Assembly: GCF_021018805.1 (NCBI RefSeq)
Contig: NC_086254.1
Location: 29,263,300 to 29,327,299, forward strand
Direction of reading: 5' to 3'
From: Prinia subflava
Lineage: Eukaryota; Chordata; Aves; Passeriformes; Cisticolidae
Length of the DNA: 64,000 nucleotides
This document shows, one piece after another, positions 12,370 through 24,164 of the stretch. The notes below the pieces were generated by a model. That model was not told where the DNA came from. It saw nothing but the letters and a program-made list of their open reading frames with translations, and did not search any database. Both the position numbers and the translations under genes were made by a program. Each line of letters starts with the position of its first letter. The stretch's first letter is position 1.

Positions 12370-13371
12370 CTACACATCGGAGACCTGCTGGGGCTCCCTG
12401 GCCTGGCGCAGCCCGTAGAGCCACTTGATGACACGGGCGTTGCGCTCGATGACGGAGATGCCGTAGGGCACGCGCTCCACCGGCCGCCCCTCCGGCGTGG
12501 CAGCACTGGGTGGCGAGCAGCCGCCCTCCGAGCTGGCCGTGCTCACGCTGTGGAACTTGAGGGACACGATGTCCGAGCTGGCGCGGGCGAAGCGCTCGGC
12601 CCCCATGTCCTGCATCTCCTCGGGGTCAAGGCCGCAGTAGTTGAAGAAGCGCTCCAGGTCGGCGGTGGCCCGCGAGAGCCGATCGCTCAGGTCCGACTTG
12701 GAGCGGTGCAGCAGTGGCTGCCGGCGGGCGCTCTCGGGCCGGGCGGGTGAGCTCCGGGATGGGGTCACAGGAGGCCCACCAGGGATGGGGGATGCAGGCA
12801 GCGGTGTCACTGGGCTCCGGGGAGCTCCACAGGGACGGACGTCCACCCTCCGCACGGCCACACTGCCGGGGGGCTTGGTGGTGGCCGGGCTCTCTGGTGG
12901 CTTGACAGCCCCCTCCAACGCTGGTGCTTCTGCCCGCCACCTGCACTCCCTGCCCAGCGGGCTCTCCGCCTTAGGGAAGGGGCTGTCACAGAGGTTGATG
13001 AGGTTGTTGAGGATCTCCAGATCAAGGGAGGTCTTCGGGCTGGCAGCATCGGCGCGGCGTGGCCCCGGGGGTGCCCTGCGGCTGGGGGTGAGCACAGCCC
13101 GGCGCACCCCGGGGGTGAAGAGGGGCTGCTTGAGCAGCAGTGGCTTCACCGGCTCCTGCTTGGTGCTGGCGACCTTCTGGCTCTTCACGTACTTGGCCTT
13201 GTCGGCCTCCAGCCTCTCCACTGCGCTGGGCTTCCCGGCCCCCGGCTCGGCGTGCCGCCGAAAATACGCGGGCCCTTTGCGGAGGATCCGGACGGGCATG
13301 GCCGAGGTGAAGGGCGCCGTCACCGTCACCCCCTTCATGGTGTCACCGGCTTGCAGCGCCTCGACGGGCAT
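12370..13371 (-). CDS. FAM110A: FAM110A, centrosome/spindle-pole associated protein
   Basis: A single coding exon of 333 residues plus stop. The ATG at 13371 begins MPVEALQAG, resembling the mammalian N-terminus MPV; the reading frame continues five codons upstream to a GTG at 13386, which I rejected as start. The conserved FAM110 N-terminal block ([19 protein letters not shown]), the [16 protein letters not shown] block and the [17 protein letters not shown] block are present. After a proline/serine-rich linker comes the conserved C-terminal region: [30 protein letters not shown], a [11 protein letters not shown] motif and [27 protein letters not shown] at the end. Mammalian FAM110A is a G2/M-enriched spindle-pole and CK1-interacting protein. 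A 3' splice acceptor reads at about 13440 on this strand, so a non-coding first exon upstream is likely. The gene is convergent with ANGPT4. Confidence 0.95.
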   Translation of the reverse strand: MPVEALQAGDTMKGVTVTAPFTSAMPVRILRKGPAYFRRHAEPGAGKPSAVERLEADKAKYVKSQKVASTKQEPVKPLLLKQPLFTPGVRRAVLTPSRRAPPGPRRADAASPKTSLDLEILNNLINLCDSPFPKAESPLGRECRWRAEAPALEGAVKPPESPATTKPPGSVAVRRVDVRPCGAPRSPVTPLPASPIPGGPPVTPSRSSPARPESARRQPLLHRSKSDLSDRLSRATADLERFFNYCGLDPEEMQDMGAERFARASSDIVSLKFHSVSTASSEGGCSPPSAATPEGRPVERVPYGISVIERNARVIKWLYGLRQAREPQQVSDV

Positions 13372-13439
13372 CCTCCGTGCCGGCACCGGGACACGGGTGG
13401 GCGGCCGCCACGGGCAGCGAGGGGCTCAGGTGCCGTCGG

Positions 13440-13441
13440 CT
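13440..13441 (-). other. Probable 3' splice acceptor of the FAM110A 5'UTR
   Basis: On the minus strand CCCCTCTTGCAG precedes the leader of the coding exon, so the exon would begin at 13439, 68 nt before the ATG. Other FAM110 genes have a non-coding first exon and a single coding exon, consistent with this. Confidence 0.5.
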
Positions 13442-13559
13442 GCAAGAGGGGCCGGAGTGAGAGCGGGGCCGGAGGGAGAGCGGCGGCGACGCTGCCCCTG
13501 CCCGCGCCCCGGCCCCACGGCAGACAAAGACAGCCCGGGCTGTGCGGTACCGCACTCGC

Positions 13560-13720
13560 TGCGCCCCCGGCTCCGGGCTGCCTATTTGAAGGCGGTCACC
13601 ACGCCTCCGCCGCCGCCGAGCCTCCCCGACAAGTCCCCCGGCCAATCCGCGCCGCACGCCTGCTTCAAACCGCACCGGGACCAATGGCGCCGCCGGGGAG
13701 GGCGCCCCGGTCCCGGAGAG
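13560..13720 (-). promoter_or_regulatory. FAM110A promoter with two CCAAT boxes and CHR-like motifs
   Basis: A CpG-dense region carries CCAAT at 13642-13646 and 13681-13685, 39 bp apart. It also has TTTGAA at 13585-13590 and TTCAAA at 13664-13669, the hexamer of cell-cycle homology regions. NF-Y (CCAAT) plus CHR is the standard layout of G2/M promoters bound by DREAM/MuvB complexes, and fits the G2/M expression known for mammalian FAM110A. The exact start site is not visible. Confidence 0.45.
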
Positions 13721-13789
13721 GAGCACCCTGGGGAGAGAGTGGGGCGGAGGGAGCCGAGCACCCCTCACTGATGCTCTGCCCAAGGCGCA

Positions 13790-14030
13790 GGTGCCGGGGT
13801 GCATCCCCCGCATCAAGGGGTGCATTGCATGTGCCCATGGTCCGTGCTCAGGGGTGCAGCGCCCACACCCGGGGGGCATTCCCTTCATCCAGGCGTGCAT
13901 TCCCCACTCCCAGGGAAGCATGGATTGCCTCGTCTACACCCTGGCATCACCCACGCCCAGGGGTGCACTGCCCTCTCCCAGGTGTGCATCCCCCATGCCC
14001 AGGGTTCCATCACCTACCACCCTGCCGAGC
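13790..14030. repeat. Degenerate tandem repeat
   Basis: Copies of a roughly 25-30 bp unit with the words GGGGTGCA, CATCCCC(C/T)ATGCCCAGG and GTGCATTCCCC recur about eight times with many substitutions. No coding potential is credible. Confidence 0.55.
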
Positions 14031-17000
14031 TGGTGGATTCGGTTCTCCACTCCCCCTGCTGTTCCCTCAGCTCTCAGCCCTCTCGCAAGCTCCGGGGCTG
14101 CTCCCAGGCTCCCTGCTCTTATCCTGGAGCTTCTTGGAAAGTACGTGGAGCACACGGGGGTTTCCACTCGTGCTTCCCCGGCCGCGGGCTGCCCGGGGCA
14201 GCGAGAGGCCCTGTGCACCCCGGGTCCTTGGGTCCCTGCCAGCCCCAACAAGCGCAGCCGCCACAACGGCCGCGCAGAGGCACCAGCCCGCCCACAGAGA
14301 AAAGGGGGGCAGGGCACCCAAAACAGCTCCACACTCTTCTGCAGCCCCCTGACCAGAGGTGGATACACCCAGAGTAGCCCCAATACCCAGAGGGGCTCAG
14401 CAGTGGCAGGGCACACAGAAGGATACGTGGGTCAGACCCCTTCCCCCAACCCCTTTCCCAAGCTGCTCTAAGATTCCTCCTGAGGGTCCCGATTTGGGGC
14501 ACCGACGAGCCCGAGGATGTGACAGCAAGCCCCAGCACTCACCGGGTGCAGCGGTGGGCAGGGTGGGGGCCGGGGTGCTGTGGCCTCACTCGCTCCCGCG
14601 GCAGCCCCGAGCAGGCAGCTGCCACCGTCAGCGCTCACCTGCGCGCTCAAACTTCCTGGGAGCAGCCCAGCGCCTGTCCCAGCACTGACCGCCGGCGGCA
14701 GGAGCCAGCCCCAGCACCCTGAGCCACAGCTGAGCCATGTCTGCACCCCCAGGCAGCCCACGGGGTCCAGATTCCCCCGAATCTGGACCTCAGCAGGATC
14801 CCTGCATAGCACACCGTGCACCCCCCTGACATGCTGTGACAGACGAGTGGCCATGGGGGAGGCCGGCTGCCCCTCTCCCCGTCCTCATCCCCTGCCTGGG
14901 GGGACATGCTGCCTCCTGACCTGGAAAATGTCTGCAGGGGGGCGGCCAGACGTGGTGACAGCTGGGAACGGTCCCAGCACCGGCACAGATCCTCCTGTCT
15001 CTTCCCTGGAGCAGCTTTCTGCACCCCTCTGCCTGACTCCTTGAGTCCAGTGCTGCCCAGCCCCTGTGCCAATGGCCAGCTTCACTACCCTTGTACCTGT
15101 GCCCAGCACAGGGAGGGCTCCCCGGTTCAGCACAAGGGTGCAAAATTGTCCCCCAGGCAAGACAAAGCAGGAAAATGTCCCCATGTCATGCACTGGAGCT
15201 CAGCCTTGTCCCACACACTCAGCCAAGCCACAGAGGAGGTGGCTATCAAAGTGCAGGGACAAGGACACAGGAGCCCCAGCACAGCCGCCAGTGGCCGGCA
15301 TGGTGTCCCCTCCCCAGCACGGACAGCCGGCCGGGCATGACCTGCTGCTCCACATTCCTGCGGCGCTGAGCCACTGTGCTGGCACGGCCACGCCGAGCTG
15401 GGCTGCACCGAGCCAAGCTGAACCAAGCGGAGCCGCCCTCTGAACAGCCCCAAAAACACGGCAGCATAATCCCATGCCCCCAACCCAGCTGGAGTGTGGG
15501 GATCGAGCTCTGGGCATTGCCCAGTGTGGCCCCAGCTCCTCTTCCTCTAGGGGTGGGCAGTCTAGCCTGGCTCACATGGCACCCCAGGTCACCTCCTGCC
15601 TGGAGGAGCTGCTCCAGAGGGGTTGTGACCCCTTCATTGCCCCACCCAGCCCCATTCTGCTGGCACTGCACCAGCACGGGACCAGCACCACCTCTGCCAC
15701 CCACCTGGATCGGCCCTGCGGCACGGGAGCCTCCTCAGCACGGAGCAGCTGCCGCACTTCTCCCTGCTCTCTTTCCGAGAGCGTCCCGACGGTGTCCTGA
15801 CGCCCCCAAACCTTCAGCTCCCCAGCCCCGCCGTCCCGGTGTCCCCGCTGGCGGCAGCTGGAGCGTGCTGGAGCGGTTCTGCGCACGGCGGCTGCCGCTG
15901 AGTCAGCGCCGGGCGAGGACGCCCTCCGAGGCAGCTCAGCGCTCACATGGGATGGAAACCACAGGGCATTCCTCCATGCCAGGCTGTGTTACGCAGTGTG
16001 ACGCTGCCTGGTGACGTCCCAGGTGCTGGTTCAGCTCACGGTGCCAGCTGGGCACCCTGGAGGCACACACAGCCCGAGGTGCTCAAAGTGACAAAGCCAA
16101 AACGCTTCTGGATGTCACTGCTCGCTGTGGGCAGAGGATCTTGGTGCTGGGTTAGGGCTTCAGGGACGCAGGGGAGATTCTCAGCCTTCCTGTGGGCACC
16201 CAGATTCCCTCATATCACTACTTGGCAGAGCCTGCTCTGATTTCGAAATCTCACCTTGTTTCCTCCATGCACCCCAGCAGCAATAAACTCCAAAATGTAG
16301 AAAAATAAATTGGGTAGTAGGAAGGGAGGTGACAGACTGGAAGAGGGTCACCGAGCCTGCAGCAACCTGGACCTGCTGGCCTGAACGCAGCCCCAGGGTG
16401 GCTCCTGCCCCACGGTACAGGCATCTCCGTTCAGCTCTGCACAGAGGGATCGAGCATTGGGCTCATGCTATGGAGCTTAATTACTGCTCTGCATTGTTCA
16501 AACAGCTCCTGGAGCAAGACAAGGAGCTGGTGGAGGGAGAAGGGCCAAGGGAAGCACACAGTCTGGAAGCCAGAGGGCTGCCCTGAGCCCAGATTCACAC
16601 AACGGGCTCAGCTGGAAAATCCCAGTTGGTAGGCGAGGGCAGAGCCCGCAGGCTGCGTCCCTCCAGTGCCGAGGCTGTGCGGGTGCGGGCAGGAGGCTGC
16701 AGGAGCTGCTCGGGCACGTCTGGCCCGTTGGAGCAGGGCGTTGGATCCAGGCAGCGCCCCAAGCCTCACCCTCCCCGGGAGCATCCCGGGACATGCTCCG
16801 GGAGGGCAGCCTCCTGCAGGAATGCTCCCCCAGCACCCGGGGCAGCATTCCCACCGCTGCTCCAGGAACACAGGAACATGTGGATGGTGTTTGTGAACAG
16901 AGGGACAATCAGGCACTGGCAGTGCCTTTGCTCTCACCTTCTACAGACACCCTCGTGCCACTGCCAGGGCCTCCTGGATGCTAAATTAAGCTGCCAACGA

Positions 17001-19600
17001 GTAGAAAACACACTCAGCGGCCAATTCCCTCCCTGTAAGTGATGGGTGGAGGCAGCTACGGGTGCCTGGCAACACCTGCCAAGCCACAGGGCTGGGGCTC
17101 AGTGTGGGCACCTCCAGAGCTGAGAGGTCCCCAATCCCTTCATCTTGGCTGTTAACTCCTAGTGTTTTATGCCAGCCCCTTGCCGTGCCCTGACCCAGGA
17201 TAGGCCACCACCTGTCCTGCCTCAGTTTCCCTAGCAAGAGATCTACAGAGCTGCTCCAGAAGGAACATGGGGACAGAATGGGGAGGCACTCATTCCCTGT
17301 GGACAGAGGGAATGATGCTGCCTGCACCTGGATGTTCACACTCGGTCTCTGCTCAGGGATCCAGGAGGCAGGGAGGTGACAGATGGGGACATGCTGGGCA
17401 CGAGGCCTTTGTCTGGCCGGTGATGGCGGCGGCACAGACCCGCAGATGGCGGCTGCCGTGGGGCCGTGGCCGCAGCCCATGGCCAGGCGAGCACTGGGCC
17501 CTGGGGATCCGGCCCTTTTGTTGGGGTCTCACCTCTGGCAGCGGCCCCTTCCCGGCTGCCCCCCCACCAGCCTTTCCACTTTCAACTTGACCTGCTCCTT
17601 TCACATGGAAATGGAATGCAAATAGGGCTGGGGCTGCCAGGGTCGAGACTGAGACCCGCCAGCAGGTCCCCAAGTCTGGGGGTCATACCCTCTCAAATAG
17701 GGTGGCCAGTAGGCCCTGGAGTGAGGGGGTCCCCCAGCAATGGAGCAGTAGCCACCCTCTGCCCAGGCAGACCATCCTCTCTGCTCACACATGGAAGAAG
17801 GTTTTAGGGGATGGGTCTCACTAGGGCTGAGCTCAAGGACAGACCCCTGCTTTTCTGGGCTGCTGATTTTTCCATGCCCTCCTGCCACCCTGTCACCCCC
17901 GTGGCATGGGCAGTGTGCCCACCCTGGGGATCCTCACTGCACACCCTGGCATGCGCTGGCTGCAGCTGGGATGGGATCCCCGGCCCTGGCTGGGTGAGGA
18001 GGGGGCTTCCTGGAGGGATGGTCATCACAGCCCGGCAAAGTCCCGCAGGCAGGGGCCACTCGGCTACCAAATGTTGCCATCTGCTCCGGGGCCTTCCCTC
18101 GCATCTGCCGGGGGTGCAGAGGGGCGAGGGGCCGGGGGCTGGGAGTTCAGCTGCGGGGCGGGCAGGGGGCGGAGGAGGCACGGGCAGGGCAGGCAGCACG
18201 CGTCGGGTGGGTTTGGGTGAGTAGCGTGAAGGGACAACACGGGGGTCCCACACCCAGCACCTCCTCAAACTGCCTCTGCCCCGTAGCCATTCGTGCTTGG
18301 GAAGGCTCTCACGGCTGCCTGAGCCGCCTCTTTGTGCCGACAAATTAAACACAGGACAATCGCCGTCCCCTCCCTGTCCCCACACCCATGGATACACAAT
18401 GACCTCAGCTGCCCCACGCCTGCTCCAAGCTCCCTGCGCCTGGTTTACCCAGCACCTTGGACCCATTCCCCACCTTCCAGGCCCCCTGGGGTCCTGGACT
18501 GGTTTGACTGGGATAGAGGTCATTTTGTACATAGCAGCTGGTGCAGGACTGTTTTGGAGTTGTGCTGAAAGCAGTGCTGATAACCCAGGAGTGTCTGAGC
18601 GTGGCTGAGCCATGCTCACAGAGCTCCAAGGACTTTTCTGCTCCTCCCGCTGCCCCATCAGCAAGTGAGAGCACTGGGGGTGCACAAAAATCAGGAAGGG
18701 ACGTGCATGGGACAGCTCTGCCCCTCTTCCTCCCACCCCTGCCCCGGATACCCTGGACTATATATTCTTCTTTTCCTATCAAACAGATTTTATTTCAATC
18801 TGTTAGTTTAGTCCCTTTTACCATTTTATCTTTTCCCATTTTGTACCCCATCCCACCGGGTGTGTGTCTGTGAGTGAGCAGCTGAGGGGGGCTGAGCTGC
18901 CTGCTGGGATTAAATCACAGCAGTACCTCAAACTGTGACCATGCCCCCGCCACTGTGACCCAGCGTCCCTGCAGCCCCGGGGACAAGAGACACCCTTGTC
19001 CCCACTACACCCAGCGGTCCTGCCTGCCGTGGGTGCTCCCACAGGCGCAGGGCAGGCTGGAGGAGCAAACTGTAGTCCCCCGGAGGGACAGGGACAGGTA
19101 CGGGCGCTGCAGACAGGTAGCGCAGGGAAGCAGGCAGGGAAGGGACGGGAGAAGTAAGGCAGCCCCAGTTTTGCAGGGCTGCAGCCCGCTCTCCCAGCGA
19201 CACCCGGTGGGTGCTGGGGGAAGAGCTGCCATGAGGCATCTGGGGCGGTGGGTCCTGGGATGGGAGAGGGGGGCTTCCTGCTGGAGGTGACCGGGGGTCT
19301 GTCTCCTCACCCGTGTCACCTCCCGGCCGGTGCAAATTATTTATCCGCTGGCTCACGGCTTGGTCCCCGCAGCGTCCCGAGGTGAGACAGCTGCCACATT
19401 CGGAGGTTCCCCAGAGCCCCATGCCAGCCCGCGACCCCGCAGAGATCCTGATGGGGACAGGAACCGTCACCAGGTGACACCTGCACCTGCAAGAGGAGTC
19501 TGTGATAGGTGGGACGCAGATTAGGCGGGGACGAGGACAAAGTCCAGGACACTGCCAAGAATAATAACCCCCCTGAGCTGGGGACTCTGCCAGCTGGGAC
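14030..19600. other. Spacer between FAM110A and SLC52A3 promoters
   Basis: About 5.5 kb without a recognisable gene. It contains a palindromic MAF-type site (15897-15907), two forward AATAAA signals 22 nt apart (16282 and 16304), two ATGGCGGC words (17424 and 17444) and an LTR-like fragment (about 18765-18925). Open frames here are short or low-complexity and match nothing I know. Confidence 0.5.
18765..18925 (+). mobile_element. LTR-like fragment of an avian endogenous retrovirus
   Basis: A T/C-rich stretch leads to CCCATCCCACCGGGTG, then GAGTGAGCAGCTGAGG and GAGCTGCCTGCTGGGATTAAATCACAGCA. This word order matches, from memory, the end of LTRs widespread in passerine and other neoavian genomes. 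Only a piece is present and no internal viral genes are seen. Confidence 0.4.
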
Positions 19601-19659
19601 CAAGACGAAGAGCAGAGCAGGGCCAGGCTATCACCCGTCCGCATCCGGAGGTGGTGACG

Positions 19660-20260
19660 CGCCCGAGTCACGTCACTGCTCCGGCAGCCCGGACTGGCTC
19701 CCGCCCGCGTGGTGCTGCCGGTTCCTCAAAGCGCAGTGAGTTACCCTTGGGAGGTTGCCGAGGGACCGGTCAGACCGGAGCTCGTTTCCTTCCTGGCTCC
19801 TGCTCTAAGCCCGATGCCTCCCGCGGAGCCGGGGCCATGTGTGGGTCATTGTGCTCGCCAGGCTCAGCCCCGTGAGACGTGAGTTTGCTCTGGCGGCCTC
19901 AACGGCCCCCGAGAGGGCTGGAGACGGCTCTGCGGGACCGCGGGGCGTGGAACGTGGGGACACGGGACCTGAGAGTTCTTCCCAGCAGCGGGATGGGAGC
20001 GGGCAGGGGATGTGTCCGGATCCCTGGTGACTCAGCTGGCTGGTACGAGCAGAGGCTGGGCTGCAGGTCGGGCTGCCGGGGCCTGCCTCCCGCGGCCACC
20101 GGAGCGTGACGGGATCGCGCGGGTCCTGCCCGGGAGGGGACGGGCGCTGCGCCGTCCTGCCCTGCAGATGCAGTGGGAGGTACGAGGCGCCCGTTCCCAG
20201 CAGAGCAGCTGCCCAGGCCGCTCAGCCCCCAGGTGAGAGCCCCCTTCACCCTGCAGCCGG
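19660..20260 (+). promoter_or_regulatory. CpG-rich promoter and 5' exon region of SLC52A3
   Basis: CpG-rich sequence with a CRE-like GTCACGTCAC (about 19667-19676) and an ARE-like GTGACTCAGC (20027-20036). Good donors read as GAGAC|GTGAGT at 19878 and CCCAG|GTGAGA at 20232; either could end a non-coding first exon spliced to the acceptor at 20640. No TATA box is apparent. Confidence 0.4.
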
Positions 20261-20683
20261 CTGTGCCGAGCCCTGATGGGCTGTGCTGAGCCGTTCCAGG
20301 CTGCACGGAGCTGCAACGTGAGTTGGCACAGGTTCAATGCCCTCCTGGGTATGGCATCTGCTGCTGCCAAGCCCCAGCCCTCTGGGATGAGACCAGGTGA
20401 AGCTCATCAGGATCCACACCCAGGGCAGGAGGACACGGTGTCATCATTTGAAGGGGGCAGAGGGGTCCACAGGGTTTGCGGAGGGCAAAGTGGGGCTGGG
20501 TTGGGCTGTGGGTCCCACACCCTCACAGCACGTAGGAGGGAAGCTGTTCTGCCAACGCAGGCAGCGGTCATGGGAGGACAGGGTCAGGATCTGGTAAGGT
20601 CAGATCTTGCCTCAGCACTCATCAAAGTCTCTCCCCACAGCACAGCAGCATCGCTCCCAGGCCCAGGCACCCAGCCCTGAGCC

Positions 20684-22421
20684 ATGGCCCTGCTCACCCA
20701 CCTTCTGGCCTGTGCCTTTGGCATGGGCTCCTGGGTGGCCATCAATGGGCTGTGGGTGGAGTTGCCCCTGCTGGTGACAGTGCTGCCAGAGCAGTGGTAC
20801 CTCCCCTCCTACATCACCATCATCATCCAGATGGCCAACGTGGGACCACTCTTTGTCACCCTCATGAATCGCTTTCGGCCCGGCTTGCTGAAGGAAGTGG
20901 CTGTTATCTATGCAATCGTGTCCGTGGGTGTCATGGCCTGCTTGCTCCTGGCTTTCCTCTGGAGCCACACGTCTGTCATTGCCGGGACGTCCCACAGCAT
21001 CCCCTTCCTAATCCTTACCTTCTTCCTCGCCCTGGTGGATTGCACGTCCTCTGTCACCTTCCTGCCCTTCATGATGCAGTTGGAGCCCCAGTACACCAAC
21101 ACCTTCTTCATAGGCGAAGGGCTAAGTGGGCTGATCCCTGCTCTCATTGCCCTTGGCCAGGGCTCTGGTATCTCCAGCTGCACCAATGTCAGCTACGAGG
21201 GCAACATCACCACTGGCAACGAGACCGTGGACACCCACTTCCAGCTGGAGACCCGCTACCTCCCACCCGTCTTCTCCACCCTCATCTTTTTCTTGCTCAT
21301 GACTGCAATGATGCTGATCTGCTTGCTGGCCTTCTTCTTCCTCACCCGGCAGCCCAAGGTGTGGGAGCTCTCTCAGCAGCACCTCTTTCCCAGCAACATT
21401 GTGCTGAGCTCATTTGACCAGATCCTTGATGAGGGAGCTGACTTGCAGCTGAGCAGAGGCTGCTCATGCCCAAAGGATCCCAAGGGACCTGCGGACATCC
21501 TGCCACAGAAGGTGTCCTACTCCCTAACCCAGCTCACCCTCATCTACCTCCTCATCACCTGGGTGAGCGCCCTGACAAACGGAGTCCTGCCATCCGTGCA
21601 GTCCTACTCCTGCCTGCCCTACGGACACACCACCTACCACCTGGCAGCCACACTCAGCTCCGTGGCCAACCCGCTCGCCTGTGTCTTGGCCATGTTCTTG
21701 CCCAGCAGGTGAGTTGTGCTGCCCTGGGGGCTGCAGCAAGGTCACACCAGGGGTTTCTGCCCCAAGAGTGGCCCCTACTTTGCGAGGGTTGGGGGTGTAG
21801 GCACTGGGTGGGAGAAGGCCTGTGGGGTGCCCATGCCCTGGCAGCACGGACACCCGAGGAAAGGAGGATGGAGCCAGCAAGGAGCTGGAATGTGCTGCGT
21901 GCCTGTGCTGCTCACCAGGGTCAGGCAGTGTTCTCCAGTGACACTCACATGTCCCCTGCAGGTCCCTGACCCTGATGGTCATCCTCACCATGGCAGGGAC
22001 AGGCTTTGGTGCCTACAACATGGCCATCGCGGTGATGAGTCCCTGCCCACTCCTCCAGCAGTCCCAGTGGGGCGATGCCATCATCGTAAGTCATGGTGTC
22101 CCTCTCACTCAGGGAGGTCTTTGACGCCACACCTGGACCTGACCTCACCACGATGTCCCCACATTGGGGAACCCCTGGCCCTGACCACTTTTCCACCTGT
22201 GCCACCAGGTCCTCTCCTGGGTGCTGTTCACCGGGACGCTCTCCTACATGAAGGTGATGGCCGGGGTGATCCTGCGGAGCCGCAGCCACAGCGCGCTGGT
22301 GTGGTACGGGGTGCTGGAGCAGCTGGGCTCCCTCCTCGGGGCACTGCTCATGTTCCCCCTTGTCAACATCTATGGCCTTTTCAAATCTGCTGACTACTGC
22401 AGCCTGCAGTGCCCAGCATGA
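20684..22421 (+). CDS. SLC52A3: Riboflavin transporter RFVT3 (three coding exons)
   Basis: Coding exons are 20684-21708, 21962-22085 and 22209-22421, joined by GT-AG introns with phases 2 and 0, giving 453 residues. The protein is polytopic (about eleven hydrophobic segments). It begins [20 protein letters not shown], the signature start of the SLC52 family, followed by [12 protein letters not shown] and [14 protein letters not shown]. An extracellular loop after the fifth segment carries three closely spaced sequons at N168, N174 and N179. A hydrophilic cytosolic loop (about 250-285) precedes the C-terminal half, which contains [28 protein letters not shown] and the C-terminal [16 protein letters not shown]. 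Family members import riboflavin (vitamin B2) across the plasma membrane, in intestine for RFVT3. The paralogue call is from synteny with FAM110A and SCRT2. The ATG has a good Kozak context (GAGCCATGG) and lies 44 nt past a clean acceptor at 20640. Confidence 0.95.
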
Positions 22422-23824
22422 GTGGGGTGGACACCCTGAGATTACCACGCTTGGCAGGATGAACTCCCAAAATCAGCGAGGCTGGCTGGCTGGGAAGCAG
22501 CACTGGGACCGGAATGGCTGCAGACACAGCTCTCTGATGGGCTCTGCCAGGGAGCAGCACCTCCAGGGTTTTGTCCCCAGCCTGGGCACAGAGTGGTCCC
22601 ATCATATGGAAGCAATAGAAGGTGTTTTACTCAGCCCTCTGCCTCCCTACTCCCTACACCCCCCATGTTGAGGGGGCTGTCTGTGCCAATGCCCCTCACC
22701 TGGGTACCTCTCAACTTGGGCCATGTCCTGTCTCTTCACCTGGGGAATCTGGAACCATTTGGCATCGTGCCCTAAAGCCCCCCTGGGCTCTGTGGGTGGG
22801 CACAGCCTCAGCTGCACCCGGCAGCACCGGTGTTGTTCCTGGCCCTGTACTGTGGCAGCTGCCCCCAGACAGGGGGTTTGCAGCCAGCTGGGGGGAGTGG
22901 GGACAAAGGCAGCCATGGGGAGGGGGATGGTGGGGGAACATGGAACATGGAACATTCACAAGGCTCCCAATAGCAGCTGGGGAAACTGAGGCACAGTGGG
23001 ACTGGAGCAATGTGTGATATTTGGCACCCTCTGCTGTGGTCCCATGCATGCTTTCTGCTCCCTCCCCATAGCCCTCTGCCCCCCCTGCACCCCATTTCAG
23101 CCCCGCTGCACCTTGAGATGGGCAGAGCTGGAGAGGGGCCACAGCAGAGCCTTGCACCCAAGCAGTGCGGGCACAGTGCCCAAGGCAGGGGTGGCACAGC
23201 ACCAGTGCCAGGGTTGGCCCGCTGTGCCCCAGCCATGCCAGCCAGGGGCATGGCAGACACAGGAGGTCAGGGCAGCAGCAGCCCCGGGATGGGACAGCAC
23301 CCGTGCCCTGCACGCGCCTGCGCCCCTTCCCTGGGGCACGAGGCAGCCGGGCCTTTGTCCCCGGCCCTTTGTCTGGCATCTGCTCCCTGCGCCGGCGGCA
23401 GCACCAGACCACGGATTGGAGCCACTTCGGGGCTCCGGCTGCGACCCGGGCGCTTCTGGGAAGGACGAGATTGGAATACCTAATGGCCAGCAGCCCCCCA
23501 AGCTGGCAGTGGTGGGGGTCCTGCAGCTGAGGCAGCAGAGAGGAGAGTGAGGGCTCTGCCTCCTGGCACTACTGGGCATCCTCTGGCAGATCCTAGCTGA
23601 CCCCATAGCCCCTGTCCAGGATCCATGGAGGATGGGGGAGCTGAGGACCAGTGGGAGATGTGGGGGCACCGCAGGGCAGCTTGTCTCATTCCAGTAGCAG
23701 GATATGTCCCTTGTGGGTAGACTGGAAGCTGGAGTAGGGACCTGACCTCTCTCCTCCTGCCCCTCAAGAGGACGATCCTCCCCTTGGGAGCCCCCAAAAC
23801 CCCTCACCCACAGTACCCCCGCAG

Positions 23825-24135
23825 CCCCCTCCCTCTTGTCGGGGAAACAATTGCCTCCGATGGGAATTATTTCCATACAGCTGCTCAGGAAGGCACAAAC
23901 CCGGTGGAGGAAGGCTGAGCCTTTCTTCTGGTGCTGCTCCCCCTCCCCACAGTGGCGGGGGCAGGTTTGGGGGGGCCCAGGCGCTGCCGTCAGCGCTATC
24001 AGCTCGGCAGGGCTGGCTGCGGTTATTACCATACATTATCGCAGTCCCCTGCCTCCGAAAGAAGCCGGGGCTGCTCCCCCCTCCCAGCCCTCCCTCCTCC
24101 TGCCTTTTACACTTAATTACCTCCCTTATTACACC
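23825..24135. promoter_or_regulatory. Candidate conserved non-coding element upstream of SCRT2
   Basis: Locally AT-richer, non-repetitive sequence in a GC-rich setting. It contains an E-box CAATTG followed 31 bp later by CAGCTG, GGGAATTATTTCCATA, GCTGCGGTTATTACCATACATTATCGC and a homeodomain core CTTAATTACC (24113-24122) followed by TTATTACACCGC. This texture is typical of developmental enhancers near transcription-factor genes. Confidence 0.35.
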
Positions 24136-24164
24136 GCAGCCTGGAGAGAGACAAAATCCCAGGG

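Noticed and set aside
13372..13386. Longer FAM110A start at 13386.
   Set aside because: The codon there is GTG, not ATG; the ATG at 13371 matches the family N-terminus.
17420..17455. Two ATGGCGGC YY1-like words suggesting an extra promoter.
   Set aside because: No exon, CpG island of normal length or donor site could be tied to them.
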